Assembly: GCA_012064385.1 (NCBI GenBank)
Contig: QRDG01000240.1
Location: forward strand, 975,332-1,039,331
Source of the DNA: Puccinellia tenuiflora
Taxonomy: Eukaryota > Streptophyta > Magnoliopsida > Poales > Poaceae
DNA length: 64,000 nt
Direction: 5' to 3'
A program made the position numbers and the translations under genes. Of this stretch, positions 22,350 through 33,390 are shown one piece after another (the stretch's first letter is position 1; each line of letters begins with the position of its first letter). The notes below the pieces were generated by a model. It had not been told where the DNA came from, did no database searches, and saw nothing but the letters and a program-made list of their open reading frames with translations.

Positions 22350-22979
22350 CGAAAATTTGTAGTTACGCATGTGAACTTATTTACCTCACAAAACTAACTT
22401 TTTCCTATTTATTATTAAATCAACTATCTAAAAGTAAAGATCATTTTAATGTACGAAAAGTACGAGGTAAGAAAAAAAAGGAAAACGTACATGTTAATAG
22501 GAAGGCCAAAATTGGTTCACATCGCTAAGGAACTTTTTTTTTTTAAATTCGTCAGGATCTAGGCACTGTTGGGTTGTTCAACCATGAACATTTTTCTTGG
22601 AGGCCTCTTTTTTCCTTTTTTACTTATATCTTGTGAACTGCAGCCACGAAGTACTTATACTTATATCTTTTTTCCTACGAACATTTGTAGTTACGCATGT
22701 GAACGTATTTACCTCACAAAACTTACTTTTCCTATTTATTATTAAATCAACTATCTAAAAGTAAAGATCATTTTAATGTACGAAAAGTACGAGGTAAGAA
22801 AAAAAAAAGGAAAACCTACATGTTAATAGGAAGGCCAAAATTGGTTCACATCGCTAAGGAACTTTTTTTAAAAATTTGTCAGGATCTAGGCACTGTTGGG
22901 TTGTTCAACCATGAACATTTTTCTTGGAGGCCTCTTTTTTCCTTTTTTACTTATATCTTGTGAACTGCAGCCACGAAGT
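22350..22979. repeat. Tandem direct duplication, period 328 bases
   Basis: Unit 1 (about 22350-22652) and unit 2 (about 22678-22979) share GTAGTTACGCATGTGAAC, GTACGAAAAGTACGAGGTAA, GGATCTAGGCACTGTTGGG and CTGCAGCCACGAAGT in the same order, with few differences. Short homopolymer changes (A and T runs) are the main differences. The origin is unknown. Confidence 0.92.
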
Positions 22980-23051
22980 GCATAAAGCCCACGTGCCACC
23001 CAAAACTTCCTCATATTTTTTTTCAAAACAAGGCAAAATATTTGTCATTTT

Positions 23052-23940
23052 CATTGATTAAGAAGAAGGTTTTTAGATAGTCTTACAAACCCACCTTGAT
23101 CTAAAAACCGTCAAGGCCAAAAAACATAAGCCTACTCTCATGGAATCATATTACAAATGGCTTTTGCCCCGGCATCTCCCCAAGTCACCGCCTCCTCTTT
23201 GATCTTGTTGACATGAATGATTACTGTCGTAGACTTGTTCCGAAAGACACGTGCGTTCCCCTCGAGCCATATTTGCCATGAGATAAGCATTGCTAGTAAG
23301 GCTAAACCTTTTTTGAATCCCCCTTTTTGTGTATCGACTCGGTCCACCACTCCTCCATGCTAGCGAAGCCATCGCAAGCACCAATGTCGAGGTCGTGAAG
23401 CCCTAGCCATGCCCTCAACGAGGGCCAAATTCTTTTCGTGAAACGATATTGGAAGAAGAGATGCACACCCGATTCTTGGACTTGATTGGATAGTTTACAC
23501 CGTCCATAATTTGGCCATCCTCTTCGTTGAAGTCTATCCGCCGTCCATACTCGGTTTTAAAGAATCAACCGTGCAAATATTTTGCCTTTTGGTGACGCCC
23601 AAGGTTTCCAAACCAATTTGGGCATCATAGACGTGGTCGAGAGTGAGCACTCCATGTGTATTGACTTGTGACACCCAATAGTCGTTCTCAAGAGCTTTCT
23701 GAACCGTGCACTTCTTTTTCTCTGCGATGTCAAAAATGAGAGGAGCAATATCCTTAGGCCTCAAACCGTCGAGCCAAGATGCTTCCCAAAAGATTAATTC
23801 TCTCCATTGCCAATACTGACTTTGGTGGCAGCAACTTCCTCATAATTGGCCCACAAGGCCAGAAAACTTCCATGACAAATGCGGCCATGGACTTGCCATG
23901 CCCACTTGTATTCTGTGTATCCTGTTTTTAATGATCCAGC
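23052..23940 (-). pseudogene. LINE fragment: end of reverse transcriptase ORF (zf-RVT region), 5' truncated
   Basis: On the minus strand, several frames show zf-RVT and C-terminal LINE features: SGVHLFFQYRFTKRIWPSLR (about 23470-23410), then LALLAMLISWQIWLEGNARV and a frame ending at 23138. These phrases are characteristic of grass L1-type LINE ORF2 ends. Frameshifts and stops break it throughout. Catalytic RT motifs are absent, so the copy is 5' truncated. The 3' end lies near 23052. Confidence 0.75.
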
Positions 23941-24358
23941 CTATTTACTACTCTTCCGTCCACTAATATAAGACATTTCAGCTATTTTTGGTGCGTATGT
24001 ATCTAGACCCATTTTACTATGTACTAGTGGAATTTCGCGCGGCGTCACGCCGCGCTTGTGATAGTTTGTATTTTTTTTATAATTTCAAATTGTTTAAATA
24101 GGTTTGTATTTTGGCATTACTAAGTATCATTTTTTTGTGAGTATGTAGATATATTCTGTAGTATCTCTAATATTCATACAATTTGAAATATCAGAATGTA
24201 CTTCTATTTTACAAATAATATTTAATTTAAGTACATAGTTAGTGCTAATGCAATTTTTTTGGATTCGATTCCATAATTCTGGAAAGTTTATTTATATTGC
24301 GTATAAAAATTGACTATTTTGAATTGTGTAGATATGTTTTGTGGTTTGCTATACGTAG

Positions 24359-24840
24359 TTAGCGTTGATTTTTTCTGAGTATTTGTTATGTAGTTTAGAG
24401 AATGTTTAAATATTTAGCATTTTGAAGTATTTAAATATGTTTCTATATTGCCATGAATTCTTAAATGTAATTGGGGAAAATATTTTTGAGTTATATCTAA
24501 ATATTGACCAATTTGTAAATTTTAGAAATACTGCGGTAATTCCGAATAGTTGGCAAATTTGTATGTTTGATTACGTTCGTATGTTGGTATAAATAATCAT
24601 TAGCGTTGATTTTTTCTGAGTATTTGTTATTTAGTTTAGAGAATATCCAAATATTTAGCAATTTAAAGTATTTAAATACGTTTCTATGTTGACGTGAATT
24701 CTTAAATGTAATTAGGGAAATTTTTTTTGAGTTATATCCAAATATTGACCGATTCGTAAATTTTAGAAATATTACGTTAATTTCGAATAGTTGGCAAATT
24801 TGTATGTTTGATTACGTTCGTATGTTGGTATAAATAATCA
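24359..24840. repeat. Two tandem copies of a 241-base unit inside the Helitron
   Basis: Units 24359-24599 and 24600-24840 both start TTAGCGTTGATTTTTTCTGA and both end TTGGTATAAATAATCA. They differ at a modest number of positions. AT-rich, non-coding. Confidence 0.93.
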
Positions 24841-25004
24841 ATTTAGTTTCGTATTCAGAAGATGTTCATTATATGAGCATATAGTAAAGTGAATATATAA
24901 TTTGAGGAATTGCATCTAAATTTCATATTTAGAGAAAGTTAATTTACTTTTTTTGTTGCCAATTTTTTTGCTTAAAGTCCACAATGGGTGGAAATGCACA
25001 TTTA

Positions 25005-25410
25005 TCTTATTCGGGAGGAACGTTCCACAATTTTTGGAAAATACGGGGATTTTTCTGCACATATGTCTTACTCGGGAAGACCGTTTCGCAATTTTGGGAA
25101 ATACGGGGACTTGTCTGCAAAAAATCGCTAGGAACTGTTCACCGCAGCAAAAAAATGATTTGTTTTTTTTTCCAATTTTACTGGAGGACCGCTTCGCATT
25201 TTTCGTGAGACACGGGGATGTTTCTGCAAATATGTCTTACTCGGGAGGACCGTTTTACAATTTCTGAAAAGTACGGAGACTTTTCTGCAAATATGTCTTA
25301 CTCGGGAGGACCGTTTCACAATTTCCATAAAATGCGGGGACGTTTCTGCAGAGATATCTTACTCGGGAGGACCGTTTTGCAATTTCTGGAAATGCGGGGG
25401 CTTTTATGCG
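25005..25410. repeat. Tandem array of a roughly 61-base unit inside the Helitron
   Basis: The phrase CTTACTCGGGAGGACCG recurs near 25009, 25070, 25236, 25297 and 25358, with a degenerate copy near 25180. Each is followed by a TTTCxCAATTT block and an ACGGGGACTTTTCTGCA block. Spacing is about 61 bases. The array is near the 5' end of the minus-strand Helitron. Not coding. Confidence 0.9.
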
Positions 25411-25689
25411 GAAACCACCGGGCACTGTTCATTACTGTTCATTCGCTGCAGTGGTACTGTTTCTGCTACAGTGTCTGGGTCGCTCTCAGGCCGAGGAATC
25501 GTGCTCCTTTGATATATAGGTAGTAATGTTTAGTAATTTTATATGTATGTATTAATATTGAAACACGTAAAACGTATTATATTAGTGAACGGAGGAAGTA
25601 GTTGATTACCTAACGAGGTCTGAATTCTAAAACACAGATCACGCACCTTTTGCTGGTTACTTATCAAATCATGCACTTAGCATTTCGCA

Positions 25690-26640
25690 AAAACCGAAGA
25701 GGCATCTGGTGCTGCCTTTGGAAGTTCGACTGTCCGGCCAGAGTTCATCATTTCTTTTCTTGTGGAGACTAGGTCATGATAGCTTATAGACGTCGTGTAA
25801 TATTAAGAGAAGTGAGTAGAAATGGATACTCAATGCCCCATTTGCAATAAAACGTTCGAGGATGGTGCCCATATGTTCCTTTCGTGCTCTGAACTGAAGA
25901 AAATGTCGTGTTCTATGCTCCCTGAATCTCTACTCCTGAAGCTGATAGACTGCCTCTAGCCGAGACCCGCTGCATGAGGTTCTCTCTCTCCCATATGATG
26001 ATATGATGACAGTTGTTGCTACTCTCTTGTGTTGGTGAATTCAGAGAAACAATGCCAATCTGGGGGAATGTAGACTATCAATACCAGAATTTCAGTTAAC
26101 TGTTCGTCGACATATGGGGACTGGTCTGAATTTGTTAAGAAGAAATCTCAGGGAGCTCCTCAGTCGGTGAATCGCTCGCAACCTGCCCAGCATGAATGCT
26201 TCATGATTAACCTTGATGGTGCTTTCCACCCTTATGCTGCTAGGGGTCCGTGTGGTGACGGGATCACAGCTGCTGGTTGATGTTTGCTGCTGCCGGAGCT
26301 ATTTCTGATGCAGTCTAAGCTCTGCGAACGCAAACAAGGCCCTTCTTCAAGCAGCCAAATATGGCAGACAACCTGGAAATTGGGAGGCCTGTGTTTGCTA
26401 CAGACTGCCAAGTACCGCTTCAGGCAATCTCCACAAACAGCTATGATGATGCACCTCTTGGAACCCTGTTCAGAGAACTCAAGTACATACTCAGACTTCC
26501 TTTCATAGACTACCGTGTGATTCATCCCCGTGGGTCGCCTAGGATGGCTTGGGAAATGTTCTCTAGGTTTTTTTTTCACTCAATTGGACACCAGACTCCG
26601 GAAGCTCTTCTAGCTTCTTTTGACAAACAAGATTAGATGT
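25690..26640 (+). pseudogene. Reverse-transcriptase-related pseudogene: zf-RVT then RNase H (RVT_3)
   Basis: About 25715-25900 shows a broken zf-RVT domain, including TQCPICNKTFEDGAHMFLSC (25830-25890). After stops, 26190-26640 reads as an RNase H domain of the RVT_3 type: NLDGAFHPYAARGPCGDG, FATDCQVPLQAISTNSYDDA and FRELKYILRLPFIDYRVIH. The first Asp (NLDGA) and a later Asp (ATDCQ) fit RNase H active-site positions. Many frameshifts and stops are present. In grasses this domain pair occurs at the end of non-LTR elements and in derived genes. Confidence 0.7.
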
Positions 26641-27059
26641 GCACTTCATCCTGATTGGCGCCTACATTAAGAAACTTATGTTTAAGCCCACGTCCATATC
26701 ACAGTTTGTTAGTTCAAGTGGCTTCTTACGGCCAGTATTATCACATACCTATTGAGAGCACTTACACGGGACCCACTGAGATTTCGTTGCTGTACTGTGC
26801 CGCTTAGAAATCCTAAACTATACCGCCAGTTACTGTCCCATCTGCCGTACCGGGGCCGGCTGGAAAGAAGCATTTGAACATCAACGAGAAGGCAATCACG
26901 CAGGGTACGTAACTCTCAGCTATCCTGCAACAGACCACAACTAATTAACAATCTCCCCGTACCTAATCTTTTTTGAGCAAGATTCGTTTTCTCGAAAAGA
27001 AGACAGCCCTGCACTGGTACAAATTGCGCACGGATAGAAGAAACTGTGTGTTACACTGG
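26641..27059. other. No gene seen
   Basis: Sequence between two retroelement remnants. No recognisable ORF, repeat or terminus. Confidence 0.45.
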
Positions 27060-27848
27060 AAAAAGTTGGATGGGTGATATTTAAAATCGACTTTGAAAAG
27101 GTTTATAATGATGTTAAATGGTTCTTTTTTCAGCAAACTCTGAGAATTAAATGTTTTTCAGAGATTTGGCGCTCGTGGATTATTTGGAGCTAGTGTTGCC
27201 ATTAAAGTTAAAGATGATGCTGGTCGTTACTTCAAAACGGGAAAAAGGTTGAGCCAAGACGACACATTATCTCCTATTCTATTTATATAGCGGCGGATAT
27301 ACCGGTCATGTTGATTTAGCGCGCAAAGGCTGGTGATCAGATTGATGGGTAGTCCCACACCTATTGGACGGTGGACTGTCGATTCTGCAATATTTTGATG
27401 ACATATTTTTTTAATAGATCATGACCTCAAAAAGGCGAACAACCAGGAATTGATTCTCTCAGCGTTCGAGCAGTTATCAAGGCTCAAAATTAATTTCTAT
27501 AAGAATGAACATTTTTACTTCGGGGAAGCCCAAAAGAAGGCCGCTCAGTATGTTGACTTTTTTGGTTGTGAGGCAGGTCAGTTTCCTATTCGATCTTTAG
27601 ATATCCCGATTCACTATCGGAAGCTTACAGATACATAATGGAAATATGTGAAGGAACGACTCCAAAAAAGGTTAGCAGTTGGAAAGGTATATTGCTTTAT
27701 GTCAGTGAAAGATTGGTCCTTATTAATCTAGTGCTAAGAAATATGGTATTGTATATGATAACATTTTTTTAGTTGCCAAATGGGGTTTTGCATAGATTAG
27801 ATTATTTCTGATCGCAGTTCTTTTGCAAGTAGATAGTGAAAAAAAGGA

Positions 27849-28054
27849 AATACCGACATTCACAATCCATATCATTATCCTGATATTTACTAAGTCAAAT
27901 TTTAGAATACTTTTTTCCTTTTTAGTCCCTTTAATTGACATAGATATGAGTAATCTACTAGGATGATGCACAATAAATAGTCAGGATAGCTCAGTTGGTA
28001 GAGCATAGGATTGAAAATCCTCGTGTCACCGGCTCAAATCTGGTTCCTGGCACA
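27849..28054 (+). other. Nuclear plastid DNA insertion (NUPT): end of trnL-trnF spacer plus trnF
   Basis: The segment contains CAATCCATATCATTATCC, CCCTTTAATTGACATAG and CTACTAGGATGATGCACAA, followed by a trnF-like sequence. This is the order of the grass plastid trnL-trnF spacer. It is flanked by GAAAAAAAGGA at 27838-27848 and 28055-28065. LINE coding reads up to the first copy and resumes after the second, so the piece was inserted into the LINE with an 11-base duplication or microhomology. Confidence 0.88.
27980..28052 (+). tRNA. trnF-GAA: Plastid-derived tRNA-Phe (GAA) copy in the nucleus, probably non-functional
   Basis: A 73-base sequence begins GTCAGGATAGCTCAGTTGGT and ends TGGTTCCTGGCA, folding as a cloverleaf with anticodon GAA at 28013-28015. 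Compared with the plastid gene as I remember it, there are several substitutions in the anticodon stem and T arm (GAGCATAGGATT, CACCGGCTC). It lies within the plastid insertion, so it is a passenger. Expression from nuclear tRNA signals is possible in principle but not shown. Confidence 0.8.
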
Positions 28055-29345
28055 GAAAAAAAGGATCTACTGACTAGATGGGACGTGGTTTGTCACCCTA
28101 AAGATCAAGAGGGTCTTGGTATTCACGACTTTGAGGTCAAGAATTCAACCATGCTTGATAAATGGTTATTTAAACTTCCTACCGATCATTGGGTATGGAA
28201 AATATCCTAAGCAAAAATACATAGACTCAAAGACATTTTCCCATATAGTCTCTAGAAACCAGAGTATATATTCTCACTTTCGGGTTGGTCTAATGGTGAT
28301 GAAAAAATATTTTCCCAGATCATTTATTATCGAAGATGGACCGGAAATCAGATTCCGAGCGGATAAATGGTTTTGTAGATCCACTCTCCGGGAACAATAT
28401 CTTCCCATGTACAACATTGCCGACACAAAAGCGACACGACTAATACGGTCTTGGAAACTTTTCCACCAAATATGTTGTTAAGGCATGATGTTTTTCTAGA
28501 TCCAGGCTTGCTGCATAGAACGCTTTTCTTGAGCGGTTTGCCACGGTTTAATTCTGTCCAGAGATGGATGAATTTCATTGGAATAATCTCCATAGAATAG
28601 TAAATTCTCATTTGATTCTATAGAGTGTTAGTTCATCCAGACGTGACGGTCAGTAATAATAATAAAGTAAGGAAGATGAATGTGCCACGGAAAATCAAAA
28701 ATTTCATGCGGTATCTTCGCAAAGGAGTAATCTTAACAAAGGATAGCTTAGCAAAACATAATTGGCAGGGGAATTTATCGTGCGGGTTTTATCACAATGA
28801 TGAGACCATCAAGCACTTTTTTGTAGTGTAATTTCGCACGGTCTATATGGCAATCATGCAAGTGGCTTGTAAATTGTCTCGGCCATGTAGTGTACAAACA
28901 TATTTGGCAACTGGTTGCGAGAAACTACACACAAGTTTAGAACACTTCTTAGGTTGGAGCATTTTTCGTTATTTGGTCGCTTTGGCTATATATTAATGTT
29001 TATGAAAGAATTTGCACTCCTTTGCATGTAATTTACTAGTGTACACATATACACCGTTTGTGGTCGTTTCTGCATCGCATGAACAACAATGATCTGTTTA
29101 CGAAGGTTTGTACACGGTTGAAGTGCGCAGTGAGGGATACTTCTATCCCCATGGGTGGCTGCATAGTCCACGGATAAGCCCTCCATCTCCTTAGGCGTTA
29201 TTACGAGTTCTCCATATACTTGTATCGTCCCCTTTTTCCTTGTTACTTTACATTCTAGCTATGTAGATCCGAGTGTGACCTCCTATGAATTGTATTAGAC
29301 TGGTACTAACTTATAATTTTAATAAAGCACCCTTTATTGAGTAAA

Positions 29346-30420
29346 AAGAGGATATTTGTGATAACGTATATCACACACAATTCAGTATATAAACCGTGGC
29401 ACGTGTGCAATGGCATAGATCACACATATTTGACAGCTACCAACTCGTTTGCTATGAAAATCACAGTATTCTCTGTTGTTAAACGTGTGCGATGCAACAA
29501 ATGACCACACTAAATTTGCATAGGGTTTACATGTGCGATTACCTACAGACTTAAGCCTAATTTTTCGTGTTCCTTTTTTTTGTGAAAGGGCCCACCGATC
29601 TATTAGTCATCAACAAGAGTACAAATAAACCTAAAAGTAATGAAAATTACAAATAGGTATTCTGACCAACTAGCGACGACTGCAAGCACTAATGAATTTA
29701 TCGTAAATAATTTTGCAATTTAAATAAAATCGCAATCAAGTTCGAGAAAATCGAAACTCCCACCCAAACTTTTAAATGTTGTATAGTGTATATAAAAAAT
29801 AGGAGTAATTAACAAGAAATTGTTGCAAGTTTCCTCACAAAATCAACCTTTTAGTTATTTCCAATAAAAAATAAAAAAATTACTGCACAACAAGTGACAA
29901 TGTTAATTCATATTATTACTTAGAATGTTAAAACTAAGTTTAAACCAAAATTTGAAGTCATAATAATAAATATTGGTGTTCTATGGAGACAAACTTCGTC
30001 TTTATGGTTGAATTCCATCAAACTTCAAGTAGATGAGTCCATTTTGTGAAGCATGTATTTTTCTATTTTTTGCAGATCATTGCAATTTTTATGGCGACAC
30101 TTTTTGCAAATTATATGACTCCATAGCAAGTTTGTGATTTAGGACTAATTTTACACATTGTCGCCATTTATTTGAAATGCCATGCAAATACAAGTCATAG
30201 GTTCCATAATAATCCTTCTAATTTTCATCTTCCATCTTAATCCTTCCTACATTTGTACAAAAGTTCATAATTTTTTGTTAAGGATTTCTTGAACCTTATT
30301 CCACGTACATGTACAGGAATTTTAATTAATTTAAATAACTGCGAACAAATTAATTTATACTATAGAAAATGGTAAAACAACTTAAAATGTTTGAAATACC
30401 TAAACAAACATTCAAAGTGG
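29346..30420. other. No gene; left flank of solo LTR with GTGTGCGAT motifs
   Basis: The segment 29390-29545 has repeated GTGTGCGAT-like motifs (CGTGTGCAATGG, ACGTGTGCGATGC, ATGTGCGATTACC) and ATCACACA inverses. This resembles a subterminal array of a DNA transposon such as CACTA, but no terminus was found. Similar motifs lie at 33120-33310 beyond the solo LTR. The rest is AT-rich without ORFs. Confidence 0.4.
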
Positions 30421-30425
30421 TATAA

Positions 30426-31982
30426 TGATACGTGTCAAACGTATGTATAATTTTTTTATTGTTACATGCTACCTATTGACAAGATGCCCAGTGCCAGTTT
30501 CCTGTTTTTGCTGTTTTTGTATTTCAGAAAATCTACCAGGAAAATATTCTCGGATTGCGCTGAAAATATTCTCGGATTGCGCTGAAAATTTACAGAGAAT
30601 TTTTATTCGACAATATGGAGTCGGAGTCCAAAGGGTGACCTGGGGAGCCACCCAGGGGCCAGAGGCGACCAGCGGCTGCGGCTCCACCTGGACCCGTGGG
30701 TAGGGCCCACCCCTACCCTCTGGGCACCGTCTCGGCCCCCTATACGCCTATAAAATCACTAAAAACCTAAAACACCAAGGGCGGCCAATATTTTCCAAAA
30801 AAGTCATCCTGAGCCGCCGCCACCATAAACCCTAGTTCGGGGGTGATTCTGAAGCTGATATCGGCACCTTGTCGGAGGGGAGATCGATCCCGGAGGGCTC
30901 TTTATCGCCATGCCTTCCTCCGGGATGATTTGTGACTAGTTCCACCTTGGACCATGGGTCCATGGCAGTAGCTAGATGGTAGTCTCTCACCCTTGTGCTT
31001 CATGTATTATGATCTTGTGAGCTGCCTTATATGATCAAGATCGACTATTGTAATGCTATGTGATGTGTTTGCTAGGATCCGATGGATTATGAAGTTATGA
31101 TCAGATTGTGCATGATTTTTATATGTTCATTTATGTTCTTGCATGCTCTCCGATGTGTGTAGTTGCTTTGGACAAGTAATTATGTGTGTCTCCAATAGAG
31201 AGTATTTATGCTAGATAGTGGGTTCATGCCCCCTTTTGTTCCTGGGCACGAGTGACAGAAACGTCTAAGGGTGAGGGTGTGCTGTTGCTACTAAGGGTAA
31301 AATAGCGGTGTTAAAGTCTATTTTGATGTTTAATATAACTTACTTCATGTGCTTTACTTAATGCAAATGGTTGTTGCTTGCAACTTAATACCGATGGGTG
31401 ACAGGCTGGATAGCGATCCCACGGTGGACTTTTTAGACAAAGATGCAGTTGGACTCAACAGTCTTTGTTCCTTGTTGTGATGCCTACATAAATATTACCA
31501 TGTACTATTTGTCATAGCTAGATTAAGTTTGTGTTATAATCTTGTCAATTGCCTAGCTGTAATTCGTTTACCCATCATATAAGTGTTTTATCAATTTGAT
31601 AGACTCCACTAGTGAACCCATGGCCCCCGGTCCATCTTCTTACATTGTTTATAACCTCATTTACTTGTTTTTCATCATCACTACTTCTCTGGTCCGTTTC
31701 CATAATTTCATCCACTACACTATATGTTTAACCGCTTTGTTTTCAGCAGACCGGAAAGATTGACAACCTTTCCGCCGTTGGAGGCAAAGTAATTGTTTGA
31801 GTGTGTGCATGTCCACGTTCATTGACGATTAAGTGCCAGAGATCGTCAATGTTCATCTCGTTGTTGATTTCAAAGTCCTACTGGTTCGATAAACCTCGGT
31901 TCGTTAACGAGTGAAAACTGCAACTTACTACATCCACGCCTTCGCTTAGGGCACTACCCAACGCTATCATCATCCACAATCA
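30426..31982 (+). mobile_element. Solo LTR of a Gypsy-like retrotransposon, TSD TATAA
   Basis: The LTR begins TGATACGTGTCAAACGTATG, a start seen in several Triticeae Gypsy LTRs, and ends CCACAATCA. TATAA lies on both sides (30421-30425 and 31983-31987). A TATAAAA box is at 30749-30755. Length is 1557 bases and no internal region is present, so unequal recombination between two LTRs is the likely history. The strand is inferred from the TATA box. Confidence 0.85.
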
Positions 31983-31987
31983 TATAA

Positions 31988-33390
31988 GTACGCCTTCCAA
32001 GTATGTAAGAGAAATCATGCTATCCACATATGCCCAAAGACACTGAGCCATCTGATGTCGAGCCGGAGAGAACATTTGTACGCACACGGGACATAACCTA
32101 CGACCTACCGAATGTGGCGTCGCGAGATTCTGCCCCTGACGCAATCCTGACACCCGCCCGATCTGCCTTGCGTCGCTAACGGCTGCCCCCCCCCCCCCAC
32201 CCACACACACCCAAAAAACGCTCGGGCCCCCATGTGACCTATCTTGGGTCCATTGTCCTCGTTGAGCGAACCCATCACCTAAGGGAATCCTGCTTCGTGC
32301 ACCGGGCGAGGCCCCCTAGAACAAATCCATCTCTCCTATCGTGGCTGTATATCGATTCACGCAGATCGGTTGGAGACGTGCAAAATGGCTCTAGCATACT
32401 TAGATAGTAGGTGCGATCCAAATCTATGTCACACCAGCATTGATCTACAAGAAATGGGTTAATTTGTGATGCTCTATCCATGACGATGTTGTAAAAAACG
32501 TCATAAAATCAAGAAAATATGACAATTCATGACGATTGTTCACTCGATGGAGAGGTTGTGCAAAGTATGTCGACGAGATGACCTCAAATAAAAAATGCCG
32601 AACATAATAGCTTGTACGTTTTGTTTGTACGATTCTTGGTCGTCGATCCCTCCTCGCGCACAACCTTCGAAAGGGGGAAGCTTCGATAAAATACCATTTC
32701 ACTGAGATAACCATACGTCTCCTTCATCCTATGAGAACTCCCATAGGAACAAATGACTCCGCAGCACACACACCTAGGCACAACTCTCAGCCGCACCGCC
32801 CTTAATAAGCACATATCGCAACAGCCACTCGCAGCGCCAACCGATGGAGGCTTAACTCGCTAAGCCGACCATCGGAGGGAACATCGTAGAAGCCTGACAC
32901 CTAGCTCTCAGCCCAGTCAGCGTCCGCGCGTCTCTCCGCACATCATCAACCGCCTCATGTCCAACCTCGCTGCGCCACCGTATCTCAAAACGCGCGTCAC
33001 CGCCGGCTCTGCCATAATAGGCTATGAAGTGAAATGATTATGTCTGAATTCTAGTAGACGATTGAAACCTCAATTATTTACTGTTTACTTAATGAACATA
33101 CAAGTTTGGTAAAAATAAACCGTATGAGATAGTACATCGCAAACGATTCCAATTAAAAGGCGTATTCAAACAAATGCGCACGAGTAGTTGAAATGAACTG
33201 TATGCGATTACGTAACAGATATTATATGATTATTCTGTAGAAAAGACATGTGATATTTCGTGCACGATTGGCTTGAAGAAAGTGTGTGCGATGACATGCA
33301 CTTCGCACAAGGGTTTTTCAACTACGCATGGTTTTTAATTTACATGATAACCGATCTTTCGCAACATACAGAGATTGGCCGTTCTGTGTG
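31988..33390. other. No gene; right flank of solo LTR, C run and GTGTGCGAT motifs
   Basis: A C run with CACACACCC is at 32188-32213. Short minus-strand ORFs at 32275-32814 have no recognisable content. At 33120-33310 there are CATCGCAAACGATT, TGTATGCGATTACG and GTGTGTGCGATGAC motifs, echoing those at 29390-29545. They may be the two subterminal parts of one old element that received the solo LTR. Confidence 0.4.

Larger units (their letters stand above)
24024..25526 (-). mobile_element. Non-autonomous Helitron inserted in a Stowaway MITE
   Basis: On the minus strand the element ends with the hairpin GCGCGGCGTGACGCCGCGC, then GAAATTCCA and CTAG, followed by T. The other end reads TTACTACCTATATATCAAAG after an A; a Helitron should begin TC, so this may carry one substitution or the limit may be off by a few bases. 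No Rep/helicase is present. The interior holds two tandem arrays (24359-24840 and 25005-25410). Confidence 0.8.
23951..25598. mobile_element. Stowaway MITE split by a Helitron
   Basis: The left end CTCTTCCGTCCACTAATATA (23951) and the inverted right end CTTCCTCCGTTCACTAATAT (25598) match and are each flanked by TA (23949-23950, 25599-25600). The halves are 23951-24023 and 25527-25598, giving about 145 bases once the Helitron is removed. Confidence 0.75.
27060..29345 (+). pseudogene. LINE (L1-type) reverse transcriptase pseudogene, interrupted by plastid DNA
   Basis: IFKIDFEKVYNDVKW (27084-27125) is the RT motif with the first catalytic Asp. FEQLSRLKINFYKNEHFYFG and IPIHYRKL (27450-27640) match the intact copy at 37192-38760. 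Frames after 28056 give LLTRWDVVCHPKDQEGLGIH, and the zf-RVT part is VPRKIKNFMRYLRKGVILTK with a degenerate cysteine region (28680-28830). Many stops and frameshifts. A 206-base plastid piece interrupts it at 27849. The 3' tail runs to about 29345 with TAATAAAGC and an A-rich end. Confidence 0.8.

Noticed and set aside
25005..25410. CRISPR-like regular repeats
   Set aside because: The context is a plant nuclear genome, the units are adjacent and degenerate without unique spacers, and they lie inside a Helitron.
27980..28052. A working nuclear tRNA-Phe gene
   Set aside because: The sequence is plastid trnF with substitutions and is embedded in plastid spacer DNA within a LINE.
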